Assembly (NCBI GenBank): GCA_002452405.1
Contig: DKFP01000012.1
Location: forward strand, 1 to 21,605
DNA from: Deferribacteraceae bacterium UBA6793
GTDB lineage: Bacteria; Chrysiogenota; Deferribacteres; Deferribacterales; Geovibrionaceae
Length of the DNA: 21,605 bases
Direction: 5' to 3'
In this document: positions 1 through 7,412 of the stretch, one piece after another
How the letters are laid out: each line of letters begins with the position of its first letter
Position numbering within the stretch: position 1 is the first letter of the stretch
Made by a program: the position numbers and the translations under genes
The notes under the pieces: model-generated
What the model saw: only the letters and a program-made list of their open reading frames with translations
The model's database searches: none
Told to the model about the DNA's origin: nothing

Positions 1-473
1 GTAACATTAACATCACTTGTTTCGTGTTCAACAACTTCATCTACGGTATGACCGGCGGTCAGTATTCGCCCACAACGCCTAAAGGCTCTCGTGCGACTAC
101 AGCTCCTTTCGGTAACTCCGACAACCAGTTCGACATCGCTCAGCTGGCTATCGGTGCAGGCGCTACATTTGTTGCAAGAACAACAACTTACCACGCTGTA
201 CCTATGGAAAAACTGATGAAACAGGCTTTTGAACACAAAGGTTTCTCTATTGTTGAGATCATCGCCGGATGCCCCACAGGCTACGGACGTAAAAACAAAC
301 TTGCGAGCCCCGCAGGTATGATCGAATGGCAGAAAGAGCACTCTGTGGCAATAGCACAGTGGGAAAAAATGACTGAAGAAGAAAAAGCAGGCAAATTCCC
401 GATAGGCGTTCTTCATGACGTTGAAAAGCCCGAATACGTTGAAGCATACGATGCTAACGTCGGGCTGAGCTAA
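1..473 (+). CDS. korB: 2-oxoglutarate (2-oxoacid):ferredoxin oxidoreductase subunit beta, 3' part
   Basis: This is the C-terminal 156 codons of a thiamine-diphosphate-binding beta subunit. The gene is cut by the window edge and its reading frame begins at base 3. An in-frame GTG at 24 is internal, because the frame is open and recognisable before it. The segment NNFIYGMTGGQ followed by SPTTP is the hallmark of the beta subunit of 2-oxoacid:ferredoxin oxidoreductases, near the TPP/Mg site. The downstream EIIAGCPTGYGR stretch also fits the family. The enzyme makes or consumes 2-oxoglutarate with CoA and reduced ferredoxin in the cytoplasm, and can run in the reductive direction of the TCA cycle. 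The gene ends 11 bases before korC and is surely co-transcribed with it; the alpha subunit should lie upstream. The exact 2-oxoacid specificity is inferred from the KorB-like wording of the motifs and is less certain than the family. Confidence 0.9.
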   Translation, partial: NINITCFVFNNFIYGMTGGQYSPTTPKGSRATTAPFGNSDNQFDIAQLAIGAGATFVARTTTYHAVPMEKLMKQAFEHKGFSIVEIIAGCPTGYGRKNKLASPAGMIEWQKEHSVAIAQWEKMTEEEKAGKFPIGVLHDVEKPEYVEAYDANVGLS

Positions 474-484
474 GAGGTGATATA

Positions 485-1033
485 ATGGCTAGACATCAAA
501 TCAGACTCAGCGGTTCAGGCGGTCAGGGTATGATCACAGCAGGTATCATCCTCGCAGCCGGCGCATCCGTTCTTGAAGGCAAAAAAGCCATCCAGTCTCA
601 GTCCTACGGACCTGAGGCGCGCGGTGGTGCTTCTAAAGCGGAAGTTATTATCAGTGACGAAGAAATCTACTATCCGAAAGTAATGGCTCCCGATGTTCTC
701 GTGGCTCTTACTCAGGAAGCAGCAGACAAATACTCCAAAGACCTTGTGGACGGCGGTATCCTTATCCTTGACGACCTCATGGTTAAAACCGCTCCCAAAG
801 GCAACTGGAAAGTTTACATGATGCCTATCATCCGCACAGCCGCTGAAAAAGTTGGCAAGGCGATGGTTGCAAACGTGGTAACTCTCGGCGCTCTTAACGA
901 AATATGCGGATTCGTTAAACCCGAAACCCTTGAAAAAGCGGTTCTTTCCAGAGTTCCCAAAGGTACTGAAGAGCTTAACAAAAACGCTATCAACGCAGGT
1001 ATCGAGCTGGCGAAAGCCGCTAAAGCGCAGTAA
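485..1033 (+). CDS. korC: 2-oxoglutarate:ferredoxin oxidoreductase subunit gamma
   Basis: This 182-residue protein has the usual length of a stand-alone gamma subunit. The N-terminal RLSGSGGQGMITAG glycine-rich segment (about residues 6-19) and QSYGPEARGG (about 39-48) are diagnostic of the gamma domain of pyruvate/2-oxoglutarate:ferredoxin oxidoreductases. This domain packs against the alpha and beta subunits and forms part of the CoA-accessible complex. The AGAGGTGA-like ribosome site at 473-480 lies just before the ATG and overlaps the end of korB, so the two are translated as an operon pair. A clear intrinsic terminator follows 28 bases after the stop, so korC is the last gene of the kor operon. 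No ferredoxin-like cysteine cluster is visible in this subunit; the iron-sulfur subunit, if separate, is outside the window. Confidence 0.93.
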   Translation: MARHQIRLSGSGGQGMITAGIILAAGASVLEGKKAIQSQSYGPEARGGASKAEVIISDEEIYYPKVMAPDVLVALTQEAADKYSKDLVDGGILILDDLMVKTAPKGNWKVYMMPIIRTAAEKVGKAMVANVVTLGALNEICGFVKPETLEKAVLSRVPKGTEELNKNAINAGIELAKAAKAQ

Positions 1034-1060
1034 GCGATTTTATAAGTCTAATGTTGAAAA

Positions 1061-1090
1061 AGCCCTGCGGTTATCCCGCGGGGCTTTTTT
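1061..1090 (+). terminator. Intrinsic terminator of the kor operon
   Basis: A 10-bp stem (AGCCCTGCGG at 1061-1070 with CCGCGGGGCT at 1076-1085, one T-G wobble) has a 5-nt loop and is followed directly by six Ts (1085-1090). It lies 28 nt after korC and is a textbook Rho-independent terminator. Confidence 0.92.
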
Positions 1091-1091
1091 G

Positions 1092-1373
1092 CTATAATCT
1101 TTATATATTTCACAGAATTTCACTGTTTTCCGTATCTTCACTTTAAAAATCCATTATGACAGTAAAATCAGGTCGCCTGCTTTGTTCACAATTGAAGCCA
1201 GACAAGAGCTGTGTGAGGAATGAAATGACTAAGCAGTCTGTTTTATTTCTGAGCATAGACTATTTACATTTGCGCATAAATAAATATAAGGTAGAATTAT
1301 ACATATAAAGTATGACATTTATCAGCCAAATACATACACATTTGAAATTATAATCAATTTATCAGGAGGCTCT
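1092..1373. other. AT-rich spacer before the chemoreceptor gene
   Basis: No convincing gene is visible here. The stretch holds a candidate sigma70-type promoter at 1263-1290 and, closer to the gene, a perfect TATAAT at 1349-1354 without a recognisable -35. The AGGAGG ribosome site of the chemoreceptor is at 1364-1369. I looked for a c-di-GMP riboswitch fold and for the sigma28 flagellar promoter pattern and did not find a convincing one. Confidence 0.6.
1263..1290 (+). promoter_or_regulatory. Candidate sigma70 promoter for the chemoreceptor gene
   Basis: TTTACA (1263-1268) and TATAAG (1285-1290) are separated by 16 bases, each matching 5 of 6 consensus positions. It would give a leader of roughly 75 nt. 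Support is from pattern only. Confidence 0.4.
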
Positions 1374-3374
1374 ATGAAGATGTCGTTTAAAATGAAAGTG
1401 CTTGTTCCGGTTATTACCGCTGTAGTGATTTCCTTTATAGCGGCAGACATCTTTATTTACAACGGATTGAAGGGGGATATTCAGTCCATCGCCTCCGGAA
1501 GTGCAGAAAATCTTGCAAACAGATACGGAAACGAACTGAAAGAGGACGTAGGTTCGGCGCTTTCCGTTTCAAAGACGCTTTCAGATACAGCTTCCATGCT
1601 GACCTCCTCCGGCGCTCCTGTCTCCAGGAAAGAGGTGGTTGATATGCTTGAGAAGATTCTTGAGAAGAATCCGAATCTTTTCGACGTATGGATAGTCTGG
1701 GAACCGAACGAATATGACGGAAAAGACGCGGAATTTGCGGGAACCAAAGCCGACGGTACAAACGAAAAAGGACAGTTTTGCCCTATGCCATACAGGGATA
1801 AAGGCGGAATCGCAAGATCTTTCACAACTTCAATGTACGAGGCGGGTAATGTAAGCGACTGGTATCTCAAACCGCTGAAAACAGGGAAACCGTTTATAGC
1901 TGAACCTGCGACCTATTCATTTGACGGCAAGGACATAATGACTGTGACAGTGAGCTACCCTTTCACTGTTAATGGCAGGGTTGTCGGTGTTGCCGGAGTA
2001 GACGTGCTTCTTGATGATGTTAAGAACATGATTTCACAGATAAAAGTCTATGATACCGGATCAGCATTTCTGGCTTCGAATGTTTTGACTGTCATCTCGC
2101 ATAACGACAAGGAAAAAGAAGGACAGAAACTGACAGAACCGGAAGCGGCGGAGGCTCATGACAAGGGAATTGCTGTGAGCGTTATCAGTAATGAAATATT
2201 CACAATTTACTGTCCTGTTAAAATAGATGAAGTTGACTACTCCTATATTTTTGGAGTTCAGATACCATACAGCGAAATATTTGCTGTGCTGGGTATTCTT
2301 AAAAAGACGATTTTTGTGATAGCTGTACTCGCAACTGCGGTAATAATCATAATCGTTCTTCTCAGCGTTAACAAGCTGGTGAACAGGCTTGGCGGCGAAC
2401 CGGACGTTGTTATCGATGTTATGCAGAAGGTTGCCGGAGGCGATTTTACTGCGGATATGAAAGTTAAACCTGAAGACAAAACAAGTCTTGTCCACTCTGT
2501 TAAGCAGATGACAAACAGCCTTGGAGATATGATAAAAGAGCTTCAGGAAACGGCGGAAACACTGCGCACATCCAGCGCAGACCTCTCTTCCGGTGCTGTT
2601 GAGCTTTCAGCAGGTATGACGGAACAATCCGGAAGTACAGCTGTCATCGCCACCGCCGCAACGGAGATGACCGGTACCACGAACGATATAGCCCAGAACC
2701 TCAGCAATATTTCAGAATTTGCAAGACTCACATGGGAAAAGGTGAACACCGGCAAAACTGCCGTTGAGGAATCTCTCACCGGAGTCATGCGTATAAAAGA
2801 TACTGTGGATGAATCCTCAGAGCTTGTAACGGGGCTTGGCGAGAAGTCCGACGAGATTAACAACATCATAGGCGTGATAAGCGATATTGCCGACCAGACG
2901 AATCTGCTGGCTCTGAACGCGGCAATTGAGGCAGCGCGCGCAGGAGAGAACGGAAGAGGTTTTGCAGTTGTCGCCGACGAGGTGCGAAAGCTCGCCGAGA
3001 GGACGCAGCAGGCGACCACAGAGATATCCTCTCTGGTTTCCGGTACCCGCACAGAGGTTGGTAAAGTGACCTCCTCCATGAGCGGCGTAACAAAACAGGT
3101 AAGCGATGGCGTGGCATCCTCCGAGCGCATCTCAGGGATTCTGAATGAGCTGGAGCAGGAGATATCCAAACTTCAGAGCATGGTTGACAATATATCATCC
3201 GCAACTCATGAAATGGCAGCCACAAGCGACCAGATATACAACGACATTAAAAGCGTGGCGATAATCTCCTCCGAGGTTAAGAACACAGCGGACAATATAG
3301 CCGAAAACTCTTCGGGGCTGGCGGAGATATCCGACAGACTGAAAAGGAGCATGGAGCGGTTCAGGGTAAAATAA
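1374..3374 (+). CDS. Methyl-accepting chemotaxis protein, dCache-HAMP-MCP signal
   Basis: This is a 666-residue transmembrane chemoreceptor. A short cytoplasmic N-terminus and TM1 (about residues 8-27) precede a periplasmic double-Cache sensor (about 35-295), in which DVWIVWEPNEYDG, SDWYLKPLKTGKP and the GVAGVDV strand are typical dCache_1 landmarks. TM2 spans about 309-331, then HAMP (about 332-386, containing GGEPDVV and AGGDFT) and the long coiled-coil MCP signalling domain. The highly conserved hairpin tip that contacts CheA/CheW is at 505-542 (IADQTNLLALNAAIEAARAG onward). It controls CheA kinase activity in response to an extracytoplasmic small molecule, possibly an amino or organic acid; the ligand cannot be read from the sequence. 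There is no C-terminal CheR/CheB-docking pentapeptide (it ends ERFRVK). The start has a perfect AGGAGG at 1364-1369. No other che genes adjoin; cheV lies 17 kb away in this window. Confidence 0.95.
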   Translation: MKMSFKMKVLVPVITAVVISFIAADIFIYNGLKGDIQSIASGSAENLANRYGNELKEDVGSALSVSKTLSDTASMLTSSGAPVSRKEVVDMLEKILEKNPNLFDVWIVWEPNEYDGKDAEFAGTKADGTNEKGQFCPMPYRDKGGIARSFTTSMYEAGNVSDWYLKPLKTGKPFIAEPATYSFDGKDIMTVTVSYPFTVNGRVVGVAGVDVLLDDVKNMISQIKVYDTGSAFLASNVLTVISHNDKEKEGQKLTEPEAAEAHDKGIAVSVISNEIFTIYCPVKIDEVDYSYIFGVQIPYSEIFAVLGILKKTIFVIAVLATAVIIIIVLLSVNKLVNRLGGEPDVVIDVMQKVAGGDFTADMKVKPEDKTSLVHSVKQMTNSLGDMIKELQETAETLRTSSADLSSGAVELSAGMTEQSGSTAVIATAATEMTGTTNDIAQNLSNISEFARLTWEKVNTGKTAVEESLTGVMRIKDTVDESSELVTGLGEKSDEINNIIGVISDIADQTNLLALNAAIEAARAGENGRGFAVVADEVRKLAERTQQATTEISSLVSGTRTEVGKVTSSMSGVTKQVSDGVASSERISGILNELEQEISKLQSMVDNISSATHEMAATSDQIYNDIKSVAIISSEVKNTADNIAENSSGLAEISDRLKRSMERFRVK

Positions 3375-3377
3375 TCA

Positions 3378-3405
3378 TTGACTAATTGGCATATGCCCGT
3401 ATCTT
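3378..3405 (+). promoter_or_regulatory. Candidate promoter with palindrome, upstream of NifX-like gene 1
   Basis: TTGACT (3378-3383) and TATCTT (3400-3405) are separated by 16 bases, just after the chemoreceptor stop. Between them lies a perfect 10-bp palindrome, GGCATATGCC (3388-3397), well placed for a repressor. The -10 box matches only 4 of 6 positions. Confidence 0.4.
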
Positions 3406-3438
3406 TAGAATGGTGAATATACACAAAGAGGTGGTACC

Positions 3439-3819
3439 ATGAAGATATGTTTTCCCGTTGAACAGGATAACGGGCTGGAAAGCCCTGTATACGGTCATTT
3501 CGGCTCTGCGCCCGGTTTTGTTACATTCGATACCGAAACTCAGCAGACGGGGTTTATAAACAACCGCGACGCTGTACACGAACATGGCGCATGTAATCCG
3601 GCATCGGCACTTGCAGGAGCCGGAGTTGACGCGGTTATCGTGGGAGGAATAGGTCAGGGAGCCATGATGAGGCTTATGCAGGATGGCGTGAGCGTTTATC
3701 AGGCGAAGGACGGCAGCGTGAACGCGGACGCGGAGAATTTCATGCAGAACAGGCTGCTGAAACTCGGCGGCAGAGAGAACCTCTGCGGTGGTGGCGCCCA
3801 CTCATGCGGCAGTCATTAA
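3439..3819 (+). CDS. NifX/NifB-type dinitrogenase iron-molybdenum cofactor family protein, copy 1
   Basis: This is a 126-residue single-domain protein of the Nitro_FeMo-Co (NifX/NafY/NifB C-terminal) fold family. It starts MKICFPV and carries HFGSAPGFVTFDTET, GACNPASALAGAGVDAV and GGIGQGAMMRLM, the standard family blocks. Members bind iron-sulfur or metal clusters; most outside nitrogen-fixation clusters have no known function, and none of the nif genes is in this window, so a nitrogenase role should not be assumed. The C-terminal tail (CGGGAHSCGSH, about residues 116-126) is rich in Cys and His and looks able to bind metal; it is absent from copy 2, which has a shorter Cys-containing end. 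The ribosome site GAGGTGG lies 7-8 bases before the ATG. It is followed 75 bases later by a paralogue in the same orientation. Confidence 0.88.
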   Translation: MKICFPVEQDNGLESPVYGHFGSAPGFVTFDTETQQTGFINNRDAVHEHGACNPASALAGAGVDAVIVGGIGQGAMMRLMQDGVSVYQAKDGSVNADAENFMQNRLLKLGGRENLCGGGAHSCGSH

Positions 3820-3853
3820 CGTTTTTTTCAACACTCCAAACTTCTTGACAAAC

Positions 3854-3890
3854 AACCCCCTTTGAGTAATTTTTAAGCTCATAGGGGGTT
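3854..3890 (+). promoter_or_regulatory. Stem-loop covering the Shine-Dalgarno of NifX-like gene 2
   Basis: AACCCCCTTTGAG (3854-3866) and CTCATAGGGGGTT (3878-3890) form a 13-bp stem with one mismatch and an 11-nt loop. The 3' arm contains the AGGGGG ribosome site (3883-3888), 6 bases before the ATG at 3895. A perfect -35-like TTGACA (3845-3850) lies just upstream, with only a weak -10 (TAATTT, 3867-3872) inside the hairpin. A transcript starting from that promoter would lack the 5' arm, whereas a read-through transcript would carry the complete hairpin. A modest T tract (TTTCTT) follows, so a terminator or attenuator is an alternative reading. Confidence 0.6.
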
Positions 3891-3894
3891 TCTT

Positions 3895-4254
3895 ATGAAA
3901 ATATGTTTTCCAGTAGATTCATTTCAGGGTATGAAAAGCACCATAACCCACCATTTCGGAGCCGCTCCCTGTTTTGTCACGTATGAAACCGATACCAACG
4001 AGGCAGGACTTATCTATGCACAGGATCTCCAGACATCAGGCTCGTGCAATCCGTCCATTGAACTTGCCAATCAGGGAGTTGAAGTTGTTATCACAGGCGG
4101 AATAGGTCCCGGTGCACTGCAAAGGCTTATGGACAACGGGGTGCACGTTATGCAGGCGAAAAGCGGCATAGTTGAGGAAGACCTCGCTAATTATACCAAA
4201 GGATGCCTCACCGTTTACGGTTACGAAGAGGGCAAGTGTGACTGTAACGGCTGA
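3895..4254 (+). CDS. NifX/NifB-type dinitrogenase iron-molybdenum cofactor family protein, copy 2
   Basis: This 119-residue protein is a clear paralogue of the preceding gene: both begin MKICFPV and share the HFG-APxFVT block, the CNP block followed by LA..GV, GGIG.GA..RLM, and QAK.G.V. It is a Nitro_FeMo-Co family domain with probable metal or Fe-S cluster binding; the function outside nitrogenase maturation is unknown. The C-terminus (GKCDCNG) has two cysteines but lacks the His-rich tail of copy 1. Its TGA stop overlaps the uvrC ATG by one base (TGATG at 4252-4256), which predicts translational coupling to uvrC. Its own ribosome site lies in the hairpin described just upstream. Tandem duplication followed by divergence is the simplest explanation of the pair. 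Confidence 0.88.
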   Translation: MKICFPVDSFQGMKSTITHHFGAAPCFVTYETDTNEAGLIYAQDLQTSGSCNPSIELANQGVEVVITGGIGPGALQRLMDNGVHVMQAKSGIVEEDLANYTKGCLTVYGYEEGKCDCNG

Positions 4255-6053
4255 TGTTTAAACCAGAGCTGAAAGACGTCCCCGAAAATCCGGGGGTATA
4301 CCTTTATATCGGAAAGAACGACGAGATTCTCTATGTGGGCAAAGCGAAGAACCTGAAAAACAGGGTCTCTTCGTACTTTACCGATATGGAGCACAAGGCG
4401 CTGAAAACGCTGAAAATGCTGGAGGCGGCACGGGACTTCCGTTTCGTTGTCACAACCAGCGAAGCGGAGGCGCTGCTCCTTGAAAACAATTTCATCAAAA
4501 CCGAAAAGCCGCGATACAACGTCCGGCTGAAAGATTCCAAAAGCTACCCGTATATCCGTATCACCGACGGCGAATACCCGAAGCTGCTAATTACCCGTGA
4601 ATCAGGGCACGCAGGTGAATATTTCGGTCCCTATACCGACGTGACGGCGCTCAGAGGTATCACCGAAGAAATATTGAGAGCGTTCCCTCTGCGAACCTGT
4701 ACCGATACGAAGTTCAAAGAGGGCAGGGTATGCCTGAAATATCAGATAAAACAGTGCCTGGGTCCCTGCGAAAACCTCATAAGCCGCAACAGGTACGCCG
4801 AGATGGTGAAAGAGGTTCGTGATTTCTTTAACGGTGATTATGAGAGTATTAAAGAGCGTCTCACTGCGGAGATGATGCGACTTTCAGACCGTATGGACTT
4901 CGAAGAGGCGGCAAAACTCCGCGACAGGATACGCAGCATAGAAAAGCTGTTCATAAAGCAGACGGTGGTTCTGGCTGAGGACAGGCGGAGCATCGACGTT
5001 TTCGTACCCCACACAATAGATAACGTTTCCGGTATCACGGTTCTGTTCGTCCGCGGTGGAAAGCTGGTGGGCAGCCGTACCGATATTTTTGAAGACGAAA
5101 ACCCGGAAGACGTTCTTGAATCATACATTTTGCAGCTATACTCCTCTGTTGTGAGTTTTCCTGATATGATATCCGTTTTCGGACTGGACGATACGGAAAC
5201 CCTGCACGACGCCGTGGAACGAAGCGCCGGACGTAAGGTTGTGCTGCGCAAACGCGGATTTGCCCAGCTTTACGCGCTGGGGCTTGAAAACGGTAAGATA
5301 CAGACAGAGCTGTATCTTAAAAAACTCAGCCGCAGAAGGGACATAAGCCTGCGTTTGAAAGAGATAACCGAATATGAAGGCGAGATTAAACGGGTCGAGT
5401 GTGTGGATATCTCCCACCTTGGCGGCAAGGGAACTGTAGGAGTTTCCGTTGTGACGGTTGATGGCGATTTCGTGCCGTCGCAGTATCGCAAATACAGGAT
5501 AAAATCTGCTGAAAACGACGATTTTGTATCGATTTATGAACTTTTCTCCCGCAAGTTCGAAAATATAAAAGAGGGTAGCGAGCCTATGGCTGACCTTTAT
5601 ATCGTTGACGGCGGCATAGGACAGCTCAACAGTGCCATGAAGGCGATGCAGGAGCAGGGTGTTACGGCAAATTTCATCTCCATATCCAAAGGTCGCTCCA
5701 TAAAATTCATGAAGGACAGACAGGAAGATTCCATAGAGTCTATCCATCTTCCCGGCAGAAAAAACCCGCTGAACCTGAAAAAGAACAGTCCGGTTCTGCT
5801 TTTCGTGCAGAAGATAAGGGACGAGTCTCACCGTTTTGCTATCACATACAGCAGAAAACTTGCGCTGAAAGACTTCAAAAAATCCCCCATGCTCGACATT
5901 GCGGGAATGGGCGAAAAATCACTTAAAAAGATTCTGGAAACCTATCCGGATATTTATAATGAGAAAAATCTTACACCTGAGGATATTGCATCATCGTGTA
6001 AAATCCCCCTCCCTTTAGCTGAAAAAGTAGTTATGTTCGTAAAATCCTTTTAA
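4254..6053 (+). CDS. uvrC: Excinuclease ABC subunit C
   Basis: UvrC makes both incisions around a DNA lesion after loading by UvrA/UvrB in nucleotide excision repair. The 599 residues have full family length and order. The GIY-YIG nuclease domain is at about 10-90 (GVY at 14-16, YVG at 27-29, R37, E77), and the UVR domain that binds UvrB at about 202-237. The RNase H-like 5' nuclease domain is at about 375-540, with acidic D385 (VDISHLGG) and D452 (VDGGIGQ) and H526 (ESHRFAITY). A helix-hairpin-helix region spans about 545-599. Four cysteines, C149, C160, C168 and C172, match the cluster reported to hold a [4Fe-4S] centre in UvrC. There is no separate ribosome site; the start overlaps the preceding NifX-like stop by one base. 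The pairing of a metal-cluster-family protein with a cluster-containing nuclease is noteworthy, but a functional link is inference. Confidence 0.97.
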   Translation: MFKPELKDVPENPGVYLYIGKNDEILYVGKAKNLKNRVSSYFTDMEHKALKTLKMLEAARDFRFVVTTSEAEALLLENNFIKTEKPRYNVRLKDSKSYPYIRITDGEYPKLLITRESGHAGEYFGPYTDVTALRGITEEILRAFPLRTCTDTKFKEGRVCLKYQIKQCLGPCENLISRNRYAEMVKEVRDFFNGDYESIKERLTAEMMRLSDRMDFEEAAKLRDRIRSIEKLFIKQTVVLAEDRRSIDVFVPHTIDNVSGITVLFVRGGKLVGSRTDIFEDENPEDVLESYILQLYSSVVSFPDMISVFGLDDTETLHDAVERSAGRKVVLRKRGFAQLYALGLENGKIQTELYLKKLSRRRDISLRLKEITEYEGEIKRVECVDISHLGGKGTVGVSVVTVDGDFVPSQYRKYRIKSAENDDFVSIYELFSRKFENIKEGSEPMADLYIVDGGIGQLNSAMKAMQEQGVTANFISISKGRSIKFMKDRQEDSIESIHLPGRKNPLNLKKNSPVLLFVQKIRDESHRFAITYSRKLALKDFKKSPMLDIAGMGEKSLKKILETYPDIYNEKNLTPEDIASSCKIPLPLAEKVVMFVKSF

Positions 6054-6085
6054 TCCTCGTGAATTACCTTTTCTTCAAGTATCTG

Positions 6086-6124
6086 TTAAGTCACACAATA
6101 ATTTGAATTTTGACTTAATTGTGT
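6086..6124. promoter_or_regulatory. Interlocked inverted repeats upstream of the outer-membrane protein gene
   Basis: TTAAGTCA (6086-6093) is the exact inverse of TGACTTAA (6111-6118), and ACACAAT (6093-6099) is the exact inverse of ATTGTGT (6118-6124). The two half-site pairs therefore appear in the same order in both arms (TTAAGTCACACAAT versus TGACTTAATTGTGT). The position, 35-73 bases before the chosen start, suits a transcription-factor operator. No good -35/-10 pair with normal spacing was found. Confidence 0.45.
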
Positions 6125-6158
6125 TAAAATAATGAAGGAGTACATTAAGGAGGACTCA

Positions 6159-7403
6159 ATGAAGGTTAAAAGGTTATTGTTATCTGCGGTCGCAGCAACG
6201 CTGCTGTTGCCGTCATCGGCTTTCGCCGGACTGTTCGATCTGACTGTTTCATCAGGCGGCGATTCCTACACCGAAAACTATTCCAAGGTCGAAGACCTGT
6301 TCGACAACTTTGATGTCGAAAGAATATCACCGCACTTCCCAGGCTTCAATGAAGACACTTCCGGTGCGGATATGGTTATCGATTTCAGAGGACTGCCCGC
6401 ATATCTGACCATAGCACCCAACTCGAACAAGTATGTCCTGAATATCCCATCCGTGGACATCTATGAAGAGTTTGACGGCGCCACCAGAGACGAAAGCTCG
6501 GACAAGCTGGAAGACTGGTTCAAAAAGGACGGCGGGGATGCCATCACAAAGATAATGAAGAAACTGGCAGCAGATACCGGAACAGACCCAATCGCGGGGA
6601 ACCCTTCGTCACTTATGAGCCGCATGTCCTCAATGGACTATGACATGGCTGTCAATCCCGAATCAAATGTTATGGAGCTGAACGGTCAGGCGTCTCCCGA
6701 TCTGAACGCAAACCTTATCTCTGTGTTCGCAAGATACAGCAACTATAAGGTTGATGGCGTTAAGAGTAAGGAATACGCTCTGCCCCTTGCCTATACCATC
6801 CGTTTCAACGGCTCTAAAAACACTCTGGCGATAAGACTTCCCATGTCGCAGGTTACAGTTGAAGATTCAACAGCTTACAACGTCGGTCTGGGACTTGCTC
6901 TCGGATATCAGTTGAATGACGACTGGAGAGTGACCCCGGCTGTTGGTTACGGCGCGGTGGGTTCAATAGACCTTGGCTCTGTGGGACAGATAGTTTCCGG
7001 CTCACTCACCAGTTCGTACATGTTCCACCCCGGAAAATTTCTTCTGAATATGGGCAACATGGCTGGTTATTACAAAACTCTGCCATTTAAACAGGGAGAT
7101 TACGACATCGACCCTGACATTCAGAACACTGTTGTCAGAAACGGTCTGAATTTTGTTATCCCTATGGGCGAAGCCAAAACCACTTCTCTCGACCTGTTCG
7201 TCACAGACACAAGGTATTTCGGTTCAGATCTGTATATCGAACAGTACAATGAGATCGGCTTCTCCTACGGCTATATGAAGAACACAGTTAAGGAAAAGAA
7301 CGGCAAATCCAAAAGCTACATAACTAATCTGCGCGCAGGGCTCACATATATGACTGCGGACAATGCCGACGGATTTACCGTCAATTTCGGCTGGTCGTTC
7401 TGA
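6159..7403 (+). CDS. Outer-membrane beta-barrel protein of unknown function
   Basis: I do not recognise a named family. The 414-residue protein has a clean Sec signal peptide (KR at residues 4-5, hydrophobic stretch, cleavage after AFA at about residue 23). The N-terminal 190 residues are mixed in character (VIDFRGLPAYLTIAPN and a helical acidic stretch around DKLEDWFKKDGGDAITKIMKKLA). The C-terminal half is alternating polar/hydrophobic strands rich in Gly, Tyr and Asn (for example YNVGLGLALGYQLNDDWRVTP and TNLRAGLTYMTADN). It ends GFTVNFGWSF, a terminal aromatic typical of BAM-inserted barrels. I chose the ATG at 6159 because AAGGAGGA (6147-6154) sits just before it; an in-frame ATG at 6132 would add nine polar residues and spoil the signal peptide. 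It stands alone between uvrC and a repeat-containing spacer. A porin/channel or adhesin role is possible but cannot be decided. Confidence 0.75.
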   Translation: MKVKRLLLSAVAATLLLPSSAFAGLFDLTVSSGGDSYTENYSKVEDLFDNFDVERISPHFPGFNEDTSGADMVIDFRGLPAYLTIAPNSNKYVLNIPSVDIYEEFDGATRDESSDKLEDWFKKDGGDAITKIMKKLAADTGTDPIAGNPSSLMSRMSSMDYDMAVNPESNVMELNGQASPDLNANLISVFARYSNYKVDGVKSKEYALPLAYTIRFNGSKNTLAIRLPMSQVTVEDSTAYNVGLGLALGYQLNDDWRVTPAVGYGAVGSIDLGSVGQIVSGSLTSSYMFHPGKFLLNMGNMAGYYKTLPFKQGDYDIDPDIQNTVVRNGLNFVIPMGEAKTTSLDLFVTDTRYFGSDLYIEQYNEIGFSYGYMKNTVKEKNGKSKSYITNLRAGLTYMTADNADGFTVNFGWSF

Positions 7404-7412
7404 TATCATTGC

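Noticed and set aside
1092..1373. A riboswitch or small RNA in the leader of the chemoreceptor gene
   Set aside because: No conserved riboswitch core or stable multi-stem fold could be recognised by eye; only promoter-like boxes are supported.
2543..3169. A 208-residue reading frame opposite the chemoreceptor signalling domain
   Set aside because: It lies antisense to a well-conserved coding region, is low-complexity Ser/Val/Ala, and has no ribosome site or family features.
3439..4254. Evidence of a nitrogenase cluster from the NifX-like genes
   Set aside because: Members of this family are widespread outside nif clusters and no other nif gene is visible in the window.
5136..5831. A 231-residue reading frame antisense to uvrC
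   Set aside because: It shadows the conserved RNase H-like domain of uvrC and has no recognisable domain.
6132..6158. Upstream ATG at 6132 as the start of the barrel protein
   Set aside because: The ATG at 6159 has AAGGAGGA at the right distance and gives a clean signal peptide; the longer form puts acidic residues in front of it.
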